Source: an uncultured Verrucomicrobiales bacterium (GTDB lineage Bacteria; Verrucomicrobiota; Verrucomicrobiia; Limisphaerales; UBA1100). Taken from it: DNA of 39,017 nt. Under the pieces are notes generated by a model, which worked only from the letters and a program-made list of their open reading frames with translations, had not been told where the DNA came from and made no database searches. The stretch covers positions 1 to 39,017 of the forward strand of contig CAJWVY010000010.1 of NCBI GenBank assembly GCA_913048135.1, in the 5' to 3' direction. Of the stretch, positions 1 through 9,036 are shown piece after piece; within the stretch, counting starts at the first letter, position 1; every line of letters starts with the position of its first letter. A program made the translations under genes and the position numbers.

Positions 1-155
1 ATCCCGGCGGCCAATGGCGGTGCGTCGCTGGTCACCGCGCAGATCGACGATACGCGCCTGTGCTACTCGGTCGCCGAACCGGGCGAGCACTGGATCGACA
101 ATTCGCTGGCCGTGATGGCGACCGTTTATGCCGTTGGCGGCGATCTTGGCGCCGG
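1..155 (+). pseudogene. murF: murF fragment, foreign (partial at both ends)
   Basis: Frame +1 is open from the first base and reads as the central-to-C-terminal junction of UDP-MurNAc-tripeptide--D-Ala-D-Ala ligase. The key stretch is HWIDNSLAVMATVYAVGGDL, which resembles the MurF segment where the ATPase domain meets the C-terminal domain (pattern H-x3-N-x-LAV-x-A-x-VxAxGGDL), in a style I associate with alphaproteobacteria such as sphingomonads. The match fades after about base 155 and no MurF C-terminal domain follows. The base composition is GC-rich and unlike the DUF1501 gene that follows. Seen: motif and abrupt loss. Inferred: a misjoined piece of another genome rather than a native gene. 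Confidence 0.5.
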
Positions 156-289
156 CGATCTCTGCGTCCTCGAGGACCGTGTTCAGCGTCCCAGCCCACC
201 AGGCCGCGTGCAGCACCTGGTTGAGCAGGTCGCCGGCCACCGGCAGTTGCTCCAGGGAGTCGGTGAGGGTAGCCAGGGGATCGCCGCCT
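156..289. other. Unassigned GC-rich segment between two mur fragments
   Basis: This stretch matches neither MurF in the plus frame nor MurD in the minus frame. On the minus strand one frame is open and reads plausibly as protein, including SLEQLPVAGDLLNQVLHAAW, but I do not recognise it. It is either a third foreign piece or a divergent join. No RNA gene or repeat is visible. Confidence 0.35.
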
Positions 290-590
290 TCACCGCCGGC
301 CCACGCTCGGCGACGAGGCCCGTGATGTCGACACCTTTGAGCTGACCCCCGACGACCCAGACCGCACCCGGATACGCCGCCAGAGACGACGCGGCCGCGT
401 GGGGGTTCGTCGCCTTGGAGTCGTCGACCCAGGTGATCCCGGCCTCTGCGGCGACGACCTCGATGCGGTGCGGATCGAGCGTGAACGCGGTGAGCGCGTC
501 GCGGACCGCCGCCGGCGGCGCACCGACCGCGCGCGCCAGAGCGGCCGCCGCCAGGATGTTCGATACGACGTGGGGAGCGCCGAGCCCTCG
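290..590 (-). pseudogene. murD: murD fragment, foreign (partial at both ends)
   Basis: The minus strand encodes a ~100-residue piece of UDP-N-acetylmuramoylalanine--D-glutamate ligase. Diagnostic features are the PHVVSNILAAAALARAVG segment (the H-N-x2-N-x2-AA region of the central domain) and the RIEVV, WVDDSKATNPHAA and GGQLKGVD segments that form the start of the C-terminal domain. The DSKATN motif is a MurD hallmark. The style resembles actinobacterial MurD. Upstream (above ~590) and downstream (below ~290) the frame stops matching MurD. It lies opposite to the murF piece and abuts a DUF1501 gene, so it cannot be a functional dcw-cluster remnant in this arrangement. Confidence 0.7.
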
Positions 591-644
591 GGCATCGCGG
601 CCATCGCTTCGGTCCGCGCGAGGAGGTCGTAGTAGAAGAAGAAG

Positions 645-958
645 AGGTGCTTCGCCTGAAGCGGGAGCATTTCCGAAAAACGAATGCCCGGCACATTGGT
701 GGCCATGTCCCCCCAAGGTCCGCGATATTCCTTCGGCGCCTTGGGCTTGGGATCGTACGTCTCCATATGGCTCGGACCGCCATCCAGCCAAATGAGAATC
801 ACCGACTTGTTATTGCGGGCCGCTTTCCCTTCCGCCCGCAACCGCATCAGGTCCGCACTCGAAAGCCCAAGCGCGCCCAGAAAGCCCGCCTTCAAGGCTG
901 AACGACGCGAAAAGCCCGAGCAGTTTTTCCCAAATTGGCCGTGTTGCAGTTCCAGCAT
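645..958 (-). pseudogene. DUF1501 family protein, N-terminal fragment
   Basis: The N-terminal ~105 residues of a Tat-exported DUF1501 (sulfatase-like fold) protein. A twin-arginine leader is visible (SRRSALKAGFLGALGLSSAD), then VILIWLDGGPSHMETYDPKP, the family's first strand with its GGPSHxxxxDPKP metal-site motif, then a segment ending FSEMLPLQAKH. In intact homologues this continues into an IRSM segment, but here the frame runs into unrelated GC-rich sequence near base 640. The ATG is at 956-958. The gene lies 59 bp downstream of the PQQ-like gene and may have been part of that operon. The truncation coincides with the contig-end chimera, so the native gene is probably intact in the real genome. 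Confidence 0.8.
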
Positions 959-1017
959 GACAACTAATTAGACGTTACCGAAAAAACCGCATTCGAAAAA
1001 GAGAAATTAGGGGTTGG

Positions 1018-2328
1018 TTACTGGTCCTTCTTTTTGCCAATGGCAAAAAGCGTTCGTGTGCCGCGCAAATACAACACGCCATCGGAAAGCGCCGGAGACG
1101 CCATCAGGGTTTCGCCGACGGGATATTCGACGGGCGGCTGAAATTGTTCCCCGGCTGTCAGGACAAACACAATACCGTCTTCCCCAGCACAATAAATTTT
1201 GCCGTCAGCGACAACGGGCGAGGCGCTGAAGCCGTGGCCGCGATGGCGAATGCGCTCGAAGTAATGTTCCCGGCCGGTCTTCAAATCGTAACAGCCGATG
1301 AGGCCGCTGTTGTTCAGCGCATAGACTTTGCCGCGGTAGATCAACGGCGTGGGCATGTAGGGGCCGCGGCGGTTTTGCCAGGCCACATGTTCGCCACCGG
1401 TGAGATTACCACGGCCGCCGCCGATCAGGCAGAAAATGGGGCGCTCGGGATGGCGACCGCTGGCGACGATGATGCGGTCACCGGCAAACACCGGCGTGGG
1501 CGCGGTGATCTTCGAACTACCGTCAAGCCGCCAGAGTTCCTTGCCGGTTTCAGGGTGGTAGCCGCGGATAAACTTCGAGCCGTTGGTGACCAGCTCCGGC
1601 TCCTGCCCGGGCCAGACATTGGGCGTGCCCCACGAAGGCAGCTCATCACGCGGCGTACGCCATAGTTCGCGACCGGTCTTCACATCGAACGCCACGATAA
1701 ACGAATCCTTCTGTGAATCGCATTGCACGAACACCTTGCCGCGCCAGATGATCGGCGAACTGGCCGAGCCCCACTCGTATTCAGGCAGGTCATACGCGCC
1801 CACATCCAGGCGCCCGAGGTGTTGTTTCCACAACAACTCACCCACCACGCTGTAGGCAAACAATCCTTCCGAACCGAACAACGCCACCACATGTTTGCCG
1901 TCAGTCGCCGGCGTGGCATTGGCGTAGGTCGCTTTGATGTGCCGTTTATCGGTTGGCTTGCGCTTCACCGCCACGCGCGACCACTGGGTTTTGCCAGTGC
2001 GCTTGTCCAAACAGATTACGCGCCACTCATGCACCGATTGATCGGCCGCCGCCGTGCCCGCGCCGTACAGACCGGGTTTGAAGGTGGGATCCGCCACACT
2101 GCTGACGGCCGTAGTCAGGAACAGGCGGTTACCGGAAATGATCGGAGACGAATGCGCCAAGCCCAGCACGGGCACCTTGAACAGGACACCCTCACCGGCA
2201 GGCGCATTCCAACGAGCGGGAAGATTTTGGCCATCGGCCACGCCGGCAGCATGCGGCCCGCGAAAGGACGGCCAATCTTCAGCATGCAACGCGGCGGCCA
2301 GCGTCAGACATGCCAGCAACCGGATCAT
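1018..2328 (-). CDS. Exported PQQ-like beta-propeller repeat protein
   Basis: 436 residues. The first ~16 residues form a Sec signal peptide (MIRLLACLTLAAALHA), followed directly by EDWPSFRGP, the typical start of PQQ-binding-like WD40 outer-membrane or periplasmic propellers of PVC bacteria. Propeller blades are marked by repeated strands ending in G-x-LLW/ELW, for example AFDVKTGRELWRTP and GYHPETGKELWRLDG near the middle, and CYDLKTGREHYFERI later. The family includes quinoprotein dehydrogenases and BamB-like scaffolds. No haem motif or catalytic signature is visible, so enzymatic activity is not established. The start is 2 bp after the DUF1501 stop at 2331, indicating one transcript with the genes up to 6129. 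Confidence 0.85.
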   Translation of the reverse strand: MIRLLACLTLAAALHAEDWPSFRGPHAAGVADGQNLPARWNAPAGEGVLFKVPVLGLAHSSPIISGNRLFLTTAVSSVADPTFKPGLYGAGTAAADQSVHEWRVICLDKRTGKTQWSRVAVKRKPTDKRHIKATYANATPATDGKHVVALFGSEGLFAYSVVGELLWKQHLGRLDVGAYDLPEYEWGSASSPIIWRGKVFVQCDSQKDSFIVAFDVKTGRELWRTPRDELPSWGTPNVWPGQEPELVTNGSKFIRGYHPETGKELWRLDGSSKITAPTPVFAGDRIIVASGRHPERPIFCLIGGGRGNLTGGEHVAWQNRRGPYMPTPLIYRGKVYALNNSGLIGCYDLKTGREHYFERIRHRGHGFSASPVVADGKIYCAGEDGIVFVLTAGEQFQPPVEYPVGETLMASPALSDGVLYLRGTRTLFAIGKKKDQ

Positions 2329-2330
2329 GG

Positions 2331-3767
2331 CTAAAGAATTTCTTTCACCACACGGGTGGGATATGTGTGCGTGATGCGTTCCTCGAGGCCGTTGCGGTCG
2401 ACGGTGAGTTTCTCGTGATCCATGCCAAGCTGATGCAGGATGGTGGCGTGCCAGTCCTGAATGCTCACGCGATCGCGTACGGCGCCGTAGCCGATGTCAT
2501 CGGTTTCGCCGTGCACCACGCCGCCCTTCACTCCGCCACCGGCCATCCAGCTGGTAAACCCACTGGGACCATGATCGCGCCCGGCCTTGGCGTAATCGCC
2601 TTGGGCCATTGGTAGTCGACCGAATTCGCCGCCCCAGAGCACGAGCACATCATCAAGCAACCCACGTTGACGCAGGTCGCGCAGGAGCGCGGCGCAGGGC
2701 TTATCGCTTTGGCGACAGGCGGCGGGCAGTGAGGTTTTGATGTTGCTGTGGTTGTCCCACATTTGGCCGCGCGGATAAATCTGCACGAAACGAACGCCGC
2801 GTTCCACGAGGCGCCGCGCCATGAGACAGCGTTTACCGAAATTATCCGTATCCTTCGCGCCAACCCCGTACAGCTCGCGTGTGGCCTCGGTCTCGCTAGA
2901 GACATCGAGCGCCTCACTGGCCTCCACCTGCATGCGGGCGGCCATCTGATAATTGGCAATGCGCGAATCGAGCACTGGCTGGTTCGGGCGCTTGGATTTA
3001 TGCAAGCGATCAAGGGCATTGATGAGATTGCGCTTGGCGGCGGTGATACCGGCGGGCTCCTGGTAATCCGGCTTGATGTGCAGCATCGGCGTGCCCTCGC
3101 TCTTGATCTGCGTGCCCTGATACAGCGGCGGCAAATATCCGCTCATCCAGTTCTCCACGTTGTTGACCGGCAACCGGTTTTGCGGATCGGCCAGCACCAC
3201 GTAGGCCGGCAAATTCTGGCTCACGCTGCCGAGGCCGTAGGTTACCCAAGCACCTAGGGTCGGGTGGCCGGGAAAAATCTCGCCGCTCTGCCACTTGTAA
3301 CAGGCCGGCTCATGGTTCTCGTGCACGTTGTACATCGAGCGGATGATCGCGATCTCGTCGATCATCTTGGCCGTGTGCGGCAGCAGTTCGCTAACCCACG
3401 CGCCGCTTTGGCCGTGGCGGGCAAACTTCCAGTGACTGCGCATCACCTTGCCCTTCATGCTGCGCCCGGCCGGGGCGACCTTGGTAAATTCCTCCGGGGC
3501 ATCCGCACCGTGAAATTTCTCCAGCGCCGGCTTGGGATCAAACAGATCCACCTGCGACGGCCCGCCCTGCATGCAGAACTGAATCACCGCCTTGGCCCGT
3601 GGCGCAAAGTGCGGCTGGCGCGGACGCGTGTCCATCGGCAACGGCGCCTTGTGATGCGGCTCCGCCCCGTACAAATCGCGCGAGAGCAACGACGCCAAGG
3701 CCGCGCCGTACAGACCGTTCTGGACGCTGTCAAAAAACTGTCGGCGGTTGATGGTGTTTGGATTCAT
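2331..3767 (-). CDS. DUF1501 family Tat-exported protein
   Basis: 478 residues, full length for the family. The N-terminus carries a Tat-like leader (NRRQFFDSVQNGLYGAALAS). The family core follows: VIQFCMQGGPSQVDLFDPKP near residue 62, RSMYNVHENHEPA near 140, and GGEFGRLP and GRDHGPSGFTSWMAGGG near 380-410. These correspond to the alkaline-phosphatase/sulfatase-like fold. In Planctomycetota and Verrucomicrobiota such genes almost always pair with a DUF1549/DUF1553 cytochrome protein, as here (1 bp from the upstream stop at 3769). The substrate is unknown. ATG start at 3765-3767. The C-terminus ends in a run matching the usual DUF1501 end. Confidence 0.9.
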   Translation of the reverse strand: MNPNTINRRQFFDSVQNGLYGAALASLLSRDLYGAEPHHKAPLPMDTRPRQPHFAPRAKAVIQFCMQGGPSQVDLFDPKPALEKFHGADAPEEFTKVAPAGRSMKGKVMRSHWKFARHGQSGAWVSELLPHTAKMIDEIAIIRSMYNVHENHEPACYKWQSGEIFPGHPTLGAWVTYGLGSVSQNLPAYVVLADPQNRLPVNNVENWMSGYLPPLYQGTQIKSEGTPMLHIKPDYQEPAGITAAKRNLINALDRLHKSKRPNQPVLDSRIANYQMAARMQVEASEALDVSSETEATRELYGVGAKDTDNFGKRCLMARRLVERGVRFVQIYPRGQMWDNHSNIKTSLPAACRQSDKPCAALLRDLRQRGLLDDVLVLWGGEFGRLPMAQGDYAKAGRDHGPSGFTSWMAGGGVKGGVVHGETDDIGYGAVRDRVSIQDWHATILHQLGMDHEKLTVDRNGLEERITHTYPTRVVKEIL

Positions 3768-3768
3768 C

Positions 3769-6129
3769 TTAATCGATGTACAAAAACGCCGCGCTATTAA
3801 ACAGCGCGTGGCACACTTCGGCGAGCGCTTTGTTGCGCTGACCGTCCTTGCCGGCTTTGGTATATTCGGCCTCCAGACCCTTCATGGCCGACACGGTTTG
3901 CTTGAGCTCCGCCGCCGTCGGAGGCCGGTTCACAATGCGTTCAAACGCCAGTTTCACGACCGGCTCGATACCTTGCGCTTCCTTTTGCAAATCGGTCGCC
4001 AGCTTGCGGGTGAGATTGTGCACCACTTTATCATGCAACAGGAACAGTGGCTGTTGCACCACGGTTGAATTGATGCGGGTGACGCAGTTAGGATTCATCG
4101 CCGGCAGGTCAAAGGTCTCCAGCAGCGTCATCATGTGTTTCCGCCGTTGTTGGATGTACACGCTGCGCCGCCATCCGCCTTCGCCCGGTTCGCCGGTCAC
4201 ATAACCGCCCTCGCGCACCTGCACCTTGTCGGGCTTGCCGCCCTGCCGCGGATTCAGCCGCCCGGTAATGGCGATCAGGCCATCGTGCAATTCCTCCGCA
4301 TCGAGCCGCCGCATGGGCATACGGGAAAGTAAATAATTCTCGGGATCCAATCGCGCGGCCGTTTCGGTTTTCAGTGATGACTGCCGGTACGCCGCGCTGG
4401 TGCAAATGAGCCGGTGCAGATGCTTGGTACTCCACCGGTTTTCCACCATTTCCCGTGCCAGCCAATCCAGCAAAGCCGGATGTGTGGGGGGCGCACCGAT
4501 CTTACCGAAATTATCAAGGCTACTGACGATGCCGCGGCCGAAGTGGTGCTTCCATACCCGGTTCACCCACACGCGCGCGGTGAGCGGATGTTCCGGACTA
4601 GCAATCCACTGCGCCAACGCCAGGCGGTTACCAGTCTTATTGCCCCCCACAACCGCGGCTGGCTTAAAAGGCTTTTCCGAAAATACCGCGGGCAAGGCGG
4701 CTTTCACCAACGGCCCAGGACTACCCGGATTACCCCTTAGGCTGACATACGTTGGCGAAGATTCGCCGCGATCCCACAGAGCACGGATCAGCGGGATCGA
4801 TTTTTTCTTCGCCTTAAGCGCATCGATTTTCTTTTTCAGTTCCCCACGCTCCTTGCCCTTGATCGTTTTAAACTGTTCCTCCATCGGTTTCAGTTCCGCA
4901 TCAATCTTGGTATTGTGATCCTCCACTGCCTTGCGCTCGGCCGGCAACGCCACGGCTAGGTGTCGCCGACTGCTGCCGGCCCATTGATTGCGAAACGCCT
5001 GCGGCGTGAGCCAGTTATATTCGTCGTAAGCCGCCTTGAAGATGGCGGCGAAGGAATAGTAATCGCGTTGGCTGATGGGATCGTATTTATGATCGTGACA
5101 CTTGGCGCACTTGAGCGTGAGGCCCATCACCCCACCGGCAAGTATCTGTAGCTCATCATCAATCACTTGCAAGCGATCCTCCACGCGGTTCACCGGATTG
5201 GCGCTCGTGCCGTCCGGCGCCATGCGCAGGAAGCCGGTCGCCACCAGCTTTTCAATCACCGTTTCATCCACCGCCTCGGCATCGGTGTAGTCCACCAATT
5301 CGTCACCGGCAATTTGCTCGATCAAAAACCGGTCGTACGGCTTGTCGGCATTAAACGCGTTGATCACATAATCGCGATACCGCCAGGCGTGATCGCGGAT
5401 CATGTCCGCATTGCGTTTGCCCTCGGAATCCGAATAGCCGGCCATGTCCAGCCAATGCCGCCCCCAGCGGACGCCATAAGCCGGCGATACCAGCAGGCGA
5501 TCCACCACTTTCTCCACGGCCGTGGGGCTTTCGTCTTTCAGAAACTCCGCCATCTCGGCGGAAGTCGGCGGCAGCCCGGTGAGATCGAAGGTCAGCCGAC
5601 GCAGTAACGTTAGTTTGTCCGCCTCTACAGAATACGACAGGCCCTTGGCTTCCAGCTTTGCTAGCAGAAAAGCATCCACCGGGTTAACCACGCGATCGGC
5701 CGCCTTCACCCGCGGTGTTTCCTCGCGTTTGGGCGGTTGAAACGCCCAATGCTCTCGGGCTTCCGGATCCACCTGTTGCGGTTTCAATACCTGCTCCACT
5801 TCCGGCGCGCCGGCCGCAATCCAATCCCGCAACGTCTGCAGCTCGCGGTCGCCCATTCGCTCAATACCCGCCATGCTGATATTTTTATCCGGCGGACAGG
5901 CGCGCGAAAGGATGCGCTGAATCATCGGGCTGCTCTCCGGCTTACCGGGAACAATGGCCTTGCTTGCCAGCATTGAGGATTTCGTGCGCAAATCCACCCC
6001 GCCATCCTTCAACGTCTGCCCATGGCACATCACACATCGCTGCAGCAAAACCGGAATCGCGTCATGCTGCGTCGGCTCCGCCAACACAACTGCGCTCAAC
6101 AGAAAATAAATGAATGCCCGAACACCCAT
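3769..6129 (-). CDS. Planctomycete-type cytochrome c / DUF1549 / DUF1553 protein
   Basis: About 786 residues from the ATG at 6127-6129; a longer in-frame start at 6201 exists, but the later Met begins a clean signal peptide (MGVRAFIYFLLSAVVLAEP). Domain order: an N-terminal cytochrome c-like domain with haem motif CVMCH, then the DUF1549 core (AFLLAKLEAKGLSYSVEAD, LTFDLTGLPPT, WLDMAGYSDSEG) with a second CxxCH (CAKCHDHKYDPISQRDYY), a charged helical linker, and a DUF1553 C-terminal domain (ARVWVNRVWKHHFGRGIV, NFGKIGAPPTHPALLDWLA). The family is periplasmic and is thought to act in redox or polysaccharide-related catabolism with its DUF1501 partner. It is the first gene of a tight three-gene operon. 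The reaction is unknown. Confidence 0.9.
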   Translation of the reverse strand: MGVRAFIYFLLSAVVLAEPTQHDAIPVLLQRCVMCHGQTLKDGGVDLRTKSSMLASKAIVPGKPESSPMIQRILSRACPPDKNISMAGIERMGDRELQTLRDWIAAGAPEVEQVLKPQQVDPEAREHWAFQPPKREETPRVKAADRVVNPVDAFLLAKLEAKGLSYSVEADKLTLLRRLTFDLTGLPPTSAEMAEFLKDESPTAVEKVVDRLLVSPAYGVRWGRHWLDMAGYSDSEGKRNADMIRDHAWRYRDYVINAFNADKPYDRFLIEQIAGDELVDYTDAEAVDETVIEKLVATGFLRMAPDGTSANPVNRVEDRLQVIDDELQILAGGVMGLTLKCAKCHDHKYDPISQRDYYSFAAIFKAAYDEYNWLTPQAFRNQWAGSSRRHLAVALPAERKAVEDHNTKIDAELKPMEEQFKTIKGKERGELKKKIDALKAKKKSIPLIRALWDRGESSPTYVSLRGNPGSPGPLVKAALPAVFSEKPFKPAAVVGGNKTGNRLALAQWIASPEHPLTARVWVNRVWKHHFGRGIVSSLDNFGKIGAPPTHPALLDWLAREMVENRWSTKHLHRLICTSAAYRQSSLKTETAARLDPENYLLSRMPMRRLDAEELHDGLIAITGRLNPRQGGKPDKVQVREGGYVTGEPGEGGWRRSVYIQQRRKHMMTLLETFDLPAMNPNCVTRINSTVVQQPLFLLHDKVVHNLTRKLATDLQKEAQGIEPVVKLAFERIVNRPPTAAELKQTVSAMKGLEAEYTKAGKDGQRNKALAEVCHALFNSAAFLYID

Positions 6130-6216
6130 CAGCAGAATATGTGCCCTTAGAGGGCCAAAATCGCAAGGGTATTCGATCAAGTTAATCGATCTCAAGGACA
6201 CCCTAACTGGTACTCT

Positions 6217-8328
6217 TTACCCCCAAATAAACCCGATTGCTGAGACTAGCAGCCCCAAACCCAACAGGCTTACCAGACCGAACTGAAACCAACGCACATC
6301 AAGACCATCGCGGGTGGGATTGATGACGGGTTGATAGTCTCCTCGATGTTCAGGCAGGATCAACATCCATCCGTGATCTTCACCGGTGGAGGCAAATTCA
6401 GCCGTTTGTTCCGCGTTCGCCATCATACCGGTCATAAAGATGAACACCAACCAATAGAGATTGTTATCGGAGAAAAAAACCAACCAGAACCCACACATTC
6501 CCCCTCCGAAAATGATGTGCCACTTCCGAACAACACGCGGGAAGAGGCGGTTACTGACTGATAAGCCCAGGGCTGTAAGAATACCCAGTGGTAATCCCAG
6601 CCACAAAAATTTCCAAGCGATACCAAACATTAAGGTAGCCCCTAAACACAGCAACCCGCCCAACACGAACAAGAATGGTAGATTGAAAACCATTAAAGCG
6701 GGCAGGTTTATTTTTCCTTTACGCTGCGGGATTTTTGGAGCTTTTAGTTTAGGCTGCACCAACTTGGTCCAGCCCCAACAATACGCTACAATTGGGCCAA
6801 CACCTAATGAACCAGCACAGAAGCGTTGAAACGCTTCCGATGAAGGTAAGTCGGTGAAGGCCACTCCAAGCGCTCCGATTCCCAAACCGCCCAGCAGGAT
6901 TAGCCACAATTTGCGCTTAATATACCGGCTCACTGCCGAACCATTCTTTTGAGACGACCCGTCGCCATCTAGCTGTGTCATCAAATCCAAACCGGCCGCC
7001 CCCCCAGCTAACACCATTAGGCCCGATGCACCGATCCCGCCAATGAACCAAAGAAAGCTGAGGCCCAAATTCTCTAAAGCGCTCGTCCAAACAGCGCTCG
7101 CAGCATACACGGCCCCCGTAACACAAGCGACCAATACAAAGGCACCATGTACTGCAACAAAGGATCGGAAACATCGGGTGAAATCAAAATGATATTTAAT
7201 CGAGGCCACTTGGAGGGCAGCTGAATCGGGATAATGGCGTCGCTGGAATCGATTCACGCCCAGCAATAACGCGCCTAGCAAACCACCCATCACGCCCACG
7301 CCGCCTAACCGGCCCAGTGCGCCTTCGGCCGGGTACCACGAAGGTTTGGACTCCGTTTGTGGGGTTGGTGTTTTCGGCACCGGAGCGGGAATAGGTGGCG
7401 GTACAGGAACACCATTGGTGTTTCCCTTGGGGATATTTTTGGAATCGCCCGGTTGAGTCTTGGGTAGAGGCTTGTCCTCGGCCCGGTCAGTACTCGGAGT
7501 ATCTTGGATAAGAGTGAGCCCGAAAAAAACCAGCACCACCACTCCAACAAAACCCAGTGCTGGCAGGTAAGCTTTTTTGGGATCGGTTTTGACGTTCGTC
7601 CAAACATGGCTTGCAGCGGAATCCGCAATTTTTAGTTGCCGTATCAGCACAAACCCCATGCTAACGAGAAATAACGCCATATTGACGCCGATGACCCAGT
7701 ACAACGAACTGGATATATTTCCCTCCCCGGTGCTCTTCAGCGTGACCCAAATAATCCCGGTGACGAACGCCAGTGCGAAGGTAAATACGGCCACATAAGT
7801 CGGCGCATTTTGACTGAGCCAAACGCCAAACTGAAACGAGTCTTCCGGCTCTGGCTCAACCAATGGCTCGGCGAGGGTTTCGCCATCCGCGGCGGCAGCT
7901 TCCTTCCTCTTCCGAAACACCACCGTTCCAAAGGCGCCCAAAAAGGAAAGCGCAGCCAGAACGAATACCCATTTCACTAGCGAATGGGCCACGCCACCGT
8001 CGTTACTCTGCACGGCCCAGACCACCGCCAATACAAATGCGGTGACGGCCGAAACCAACGCAACGGTGGTGGGCGTGTTTTGCCGGACCCAAACCCAGGC
8101 GGCGTTGGGTTCACGGGCCGGTTCAGGCTGTGGCAGAACTTCTAGTTCCGAAAGGACTTTCGGCTCCTCAACCTCAACCGGTTCCGCCACCGCCGAAGCC
8201 GTACCCGTCTTCAACTGGGCTTCCAGTGCGGTGCGAAGCTTATCCAAATCCACTGAGCCATCGGTCGGCAAACGCAGCCGCAACTTGACGTCGGGCGTAT
8301 TACGCGGTTGATGACGAGGCTGACTCAT
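6217..8328 (-). CDS. Large polytopic membrane protein, unknown function
   Basis: 703 residues; I recognise no family. The N-terminus (~80 residues) is soluble, with a Glu/Pro-rich stretch. Then come about five TM segments arranged as a duplicated unit: WVRQNTPTTVALVSAVTAFV (from ~80) and WLSQNAPTYVAVFTFALAFV (from ~170) align closely and are each followed by a further TM helix. A Pro-rich linker (~275-330, PVPPPIPAPVPKTPTPQ) separates these from about ten further hydrophobic segments rich in Gly, with no obvious catalytic motif. It starts 3 bp after the PLD-like gene's stop, so the two are surely co-transcribed, with the PLD-like gene first. It could be a membrane anchor, channel or sensor; none is demonstrated. 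Confidence 0.75.
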   Translation of the reverse strand: MSQPRHQPRNTPDVKLRLRLPTDGSVDLDKLRTALEAQLKTGTASAVAEPVEVEEPKVLSELEVLPQPEPAREPNAAWVWVRQNTPTTVALVSAVTAFVLAVVWAVQSNDGGVAHSLVKWVFVLAALSFLGAFGTVVFRKRKEAAAADGETLAEPLVEPEPEDSFQFGVWLSQNAPTYVAVFTFALAFVTGIIWVTLKSTGEGNISSSLYWVIGVNMALFLVSMGFVLIRQLKIADSAASHVWTNVKTDPKKAYLPALGFVGVVVLVFFGLTLIQDTPSTDRAEDKPLPKTQPGDSKNIPKGNTNGVPVPPPIPAPVPKTPTPQTESKPSWYPAEGALGRLGGVGVMGGLLGALLLGVNRFQRRHYPDSAALQVASIKYHFDFTRCFRSFVAVHGAFVLVACVTGAVYAASAVWTSALENLGLSFLWFIGGIGASGLMVLAGGAAGLDLMTQLDGDGSSQKNGSAVSRYIKRKLWLILLGGLGIGALGVAFTDLPSSEAFQRFCAGSLGVGPIVAYCWGWTKLVQPKLKAPKIPQRKGKINLPALMVFNLPFLFVLGGLLCLGATLMFGIAWKFLWLGLPLGILTALGLSVSNRLFPRVVRKWHIIFGGGMCGFWLVFFSDNNLYWLVFIFMTGMMANAEQTAEFASTGEDHGWMLILPEHRGDYQPVINPTRDGLDVRWFQFGLVSLLGLGLLVSAIGFIWG

Positions 8329-8331
8329 GGA

Positions 8332-9036
8332 TCAACTGAAGTCGCGCCACAGTTTATCGAACATCCGCGTAAAATCCTTAAGCAGGTCGCGGTCGGTGGT
8401 AATGAGAAAATTTTCCTCGTTATGCAGCGAGGCTGAGCGCGTCCAGTTGTAGCTACCGGTGAGGAGTTTTGATTTATCGAAGATGGCAAACTTATGGTGC
8501 ATGTGATGCTCGGAGCGATCGACGCGCACGGGAATTCCCATTCGCTCAAGCCGATCGATATCAGAACCGGCATCCATGGCCTTATCATCATCGCTGATCA
8601 CCCGCACCTGCACATTGCGCCGATGGGCGCGCTCCATGGCATCCACAATCCGGTTGTCCGTGATGGTAAACACACACACATCTACCGAGGCGCGAGCCGT
8701 GCCAAACATTTCCGTGATCTTGCCCACGCAATTGTCATCCGGACTAAAGTACGATTTTGCTCCCTCGCGCTTGCCGCCGGCCGGAAGATTCTCGGTGGGG
8801 TGTAGGGTTTTGACCGTGCCTTCCAGCCAATCCAAAACCTGAAAGCGTTGGCCAGCATCGGCCTTGGCAAGGGCTTCGCGGGCGGCATCAAAGGCCATGC
8901 TCCGATAAAGCGCGCGGCGCTGCTCGTCGCCACGGACATTATCCAGCAAATCGCGGAGTTCGTTGCGTTCTTTCTTGGTGAGTTGATAATCCTCCAGCGT
9001 TTCCTGGAGCAGGGCTTTGACCTCGTGATCTTTCAT
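8332..9036 (-). CDS. Single-HKD phospholipase D-like protein
   Basis: 234 residues. The first ~95 residues are helical and charged with no recognised domain. Residues ~96-234 form a PLD/nuclease fold: FGTARASVDVCVFTITDNRI (strand and helix after the substrate loop) then H180-x-K182-x4-D187 inside HMHHKFAIFDKSKLLTGSYN, followed by NWTRSASLHNEENF. One HKD motif implies homodimerisation, as in Nuc endonuclease and mitochondrial cardiolipin hydrolase; both phosphodiesterase and nuclease activities occur in the family. No signal peptide. First gene of a two-gene operon with the polytopic membrane protein, and divergent from the coiled-coil gene 189 bp away. Possibly an effector acting on membrane lipid or DNA; the sequence cannot decide. 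Confidence 0.85.
   Translation of the reverse strand: MKDHEVKALLQETLEDYQLTKKERNELRDLLDNVRGDEQRRALYRSMAFDAAREALAKADAGQRFQVLDWLEGTVKTLHPTENLPAGGKREGAKSYFSPDDNCVGKITEMFGTARASVDVCVFTITDNRIVDAMERAHRRNVQVRVISDDDKAMDAGSDIDRLERMGIPVRVDRSEHHMHHKFAIFDKSKLLTGSYNWTRSASLHNEENFLITTDRDLLKDFTRMFDKLWRDFS

Noticed and set aside
1-645. A horizontally acquired peptidoglycan (dcw) cluster
   Set aside because: The mur pieces are fragments in opposite orientation and of different lineage style; an assembly join explains them better.
1723-2334. 203-codon plus-strand frame opposite the PQQ-like gene
   Set aside because: Shadow of a strongly supported propeller gene.
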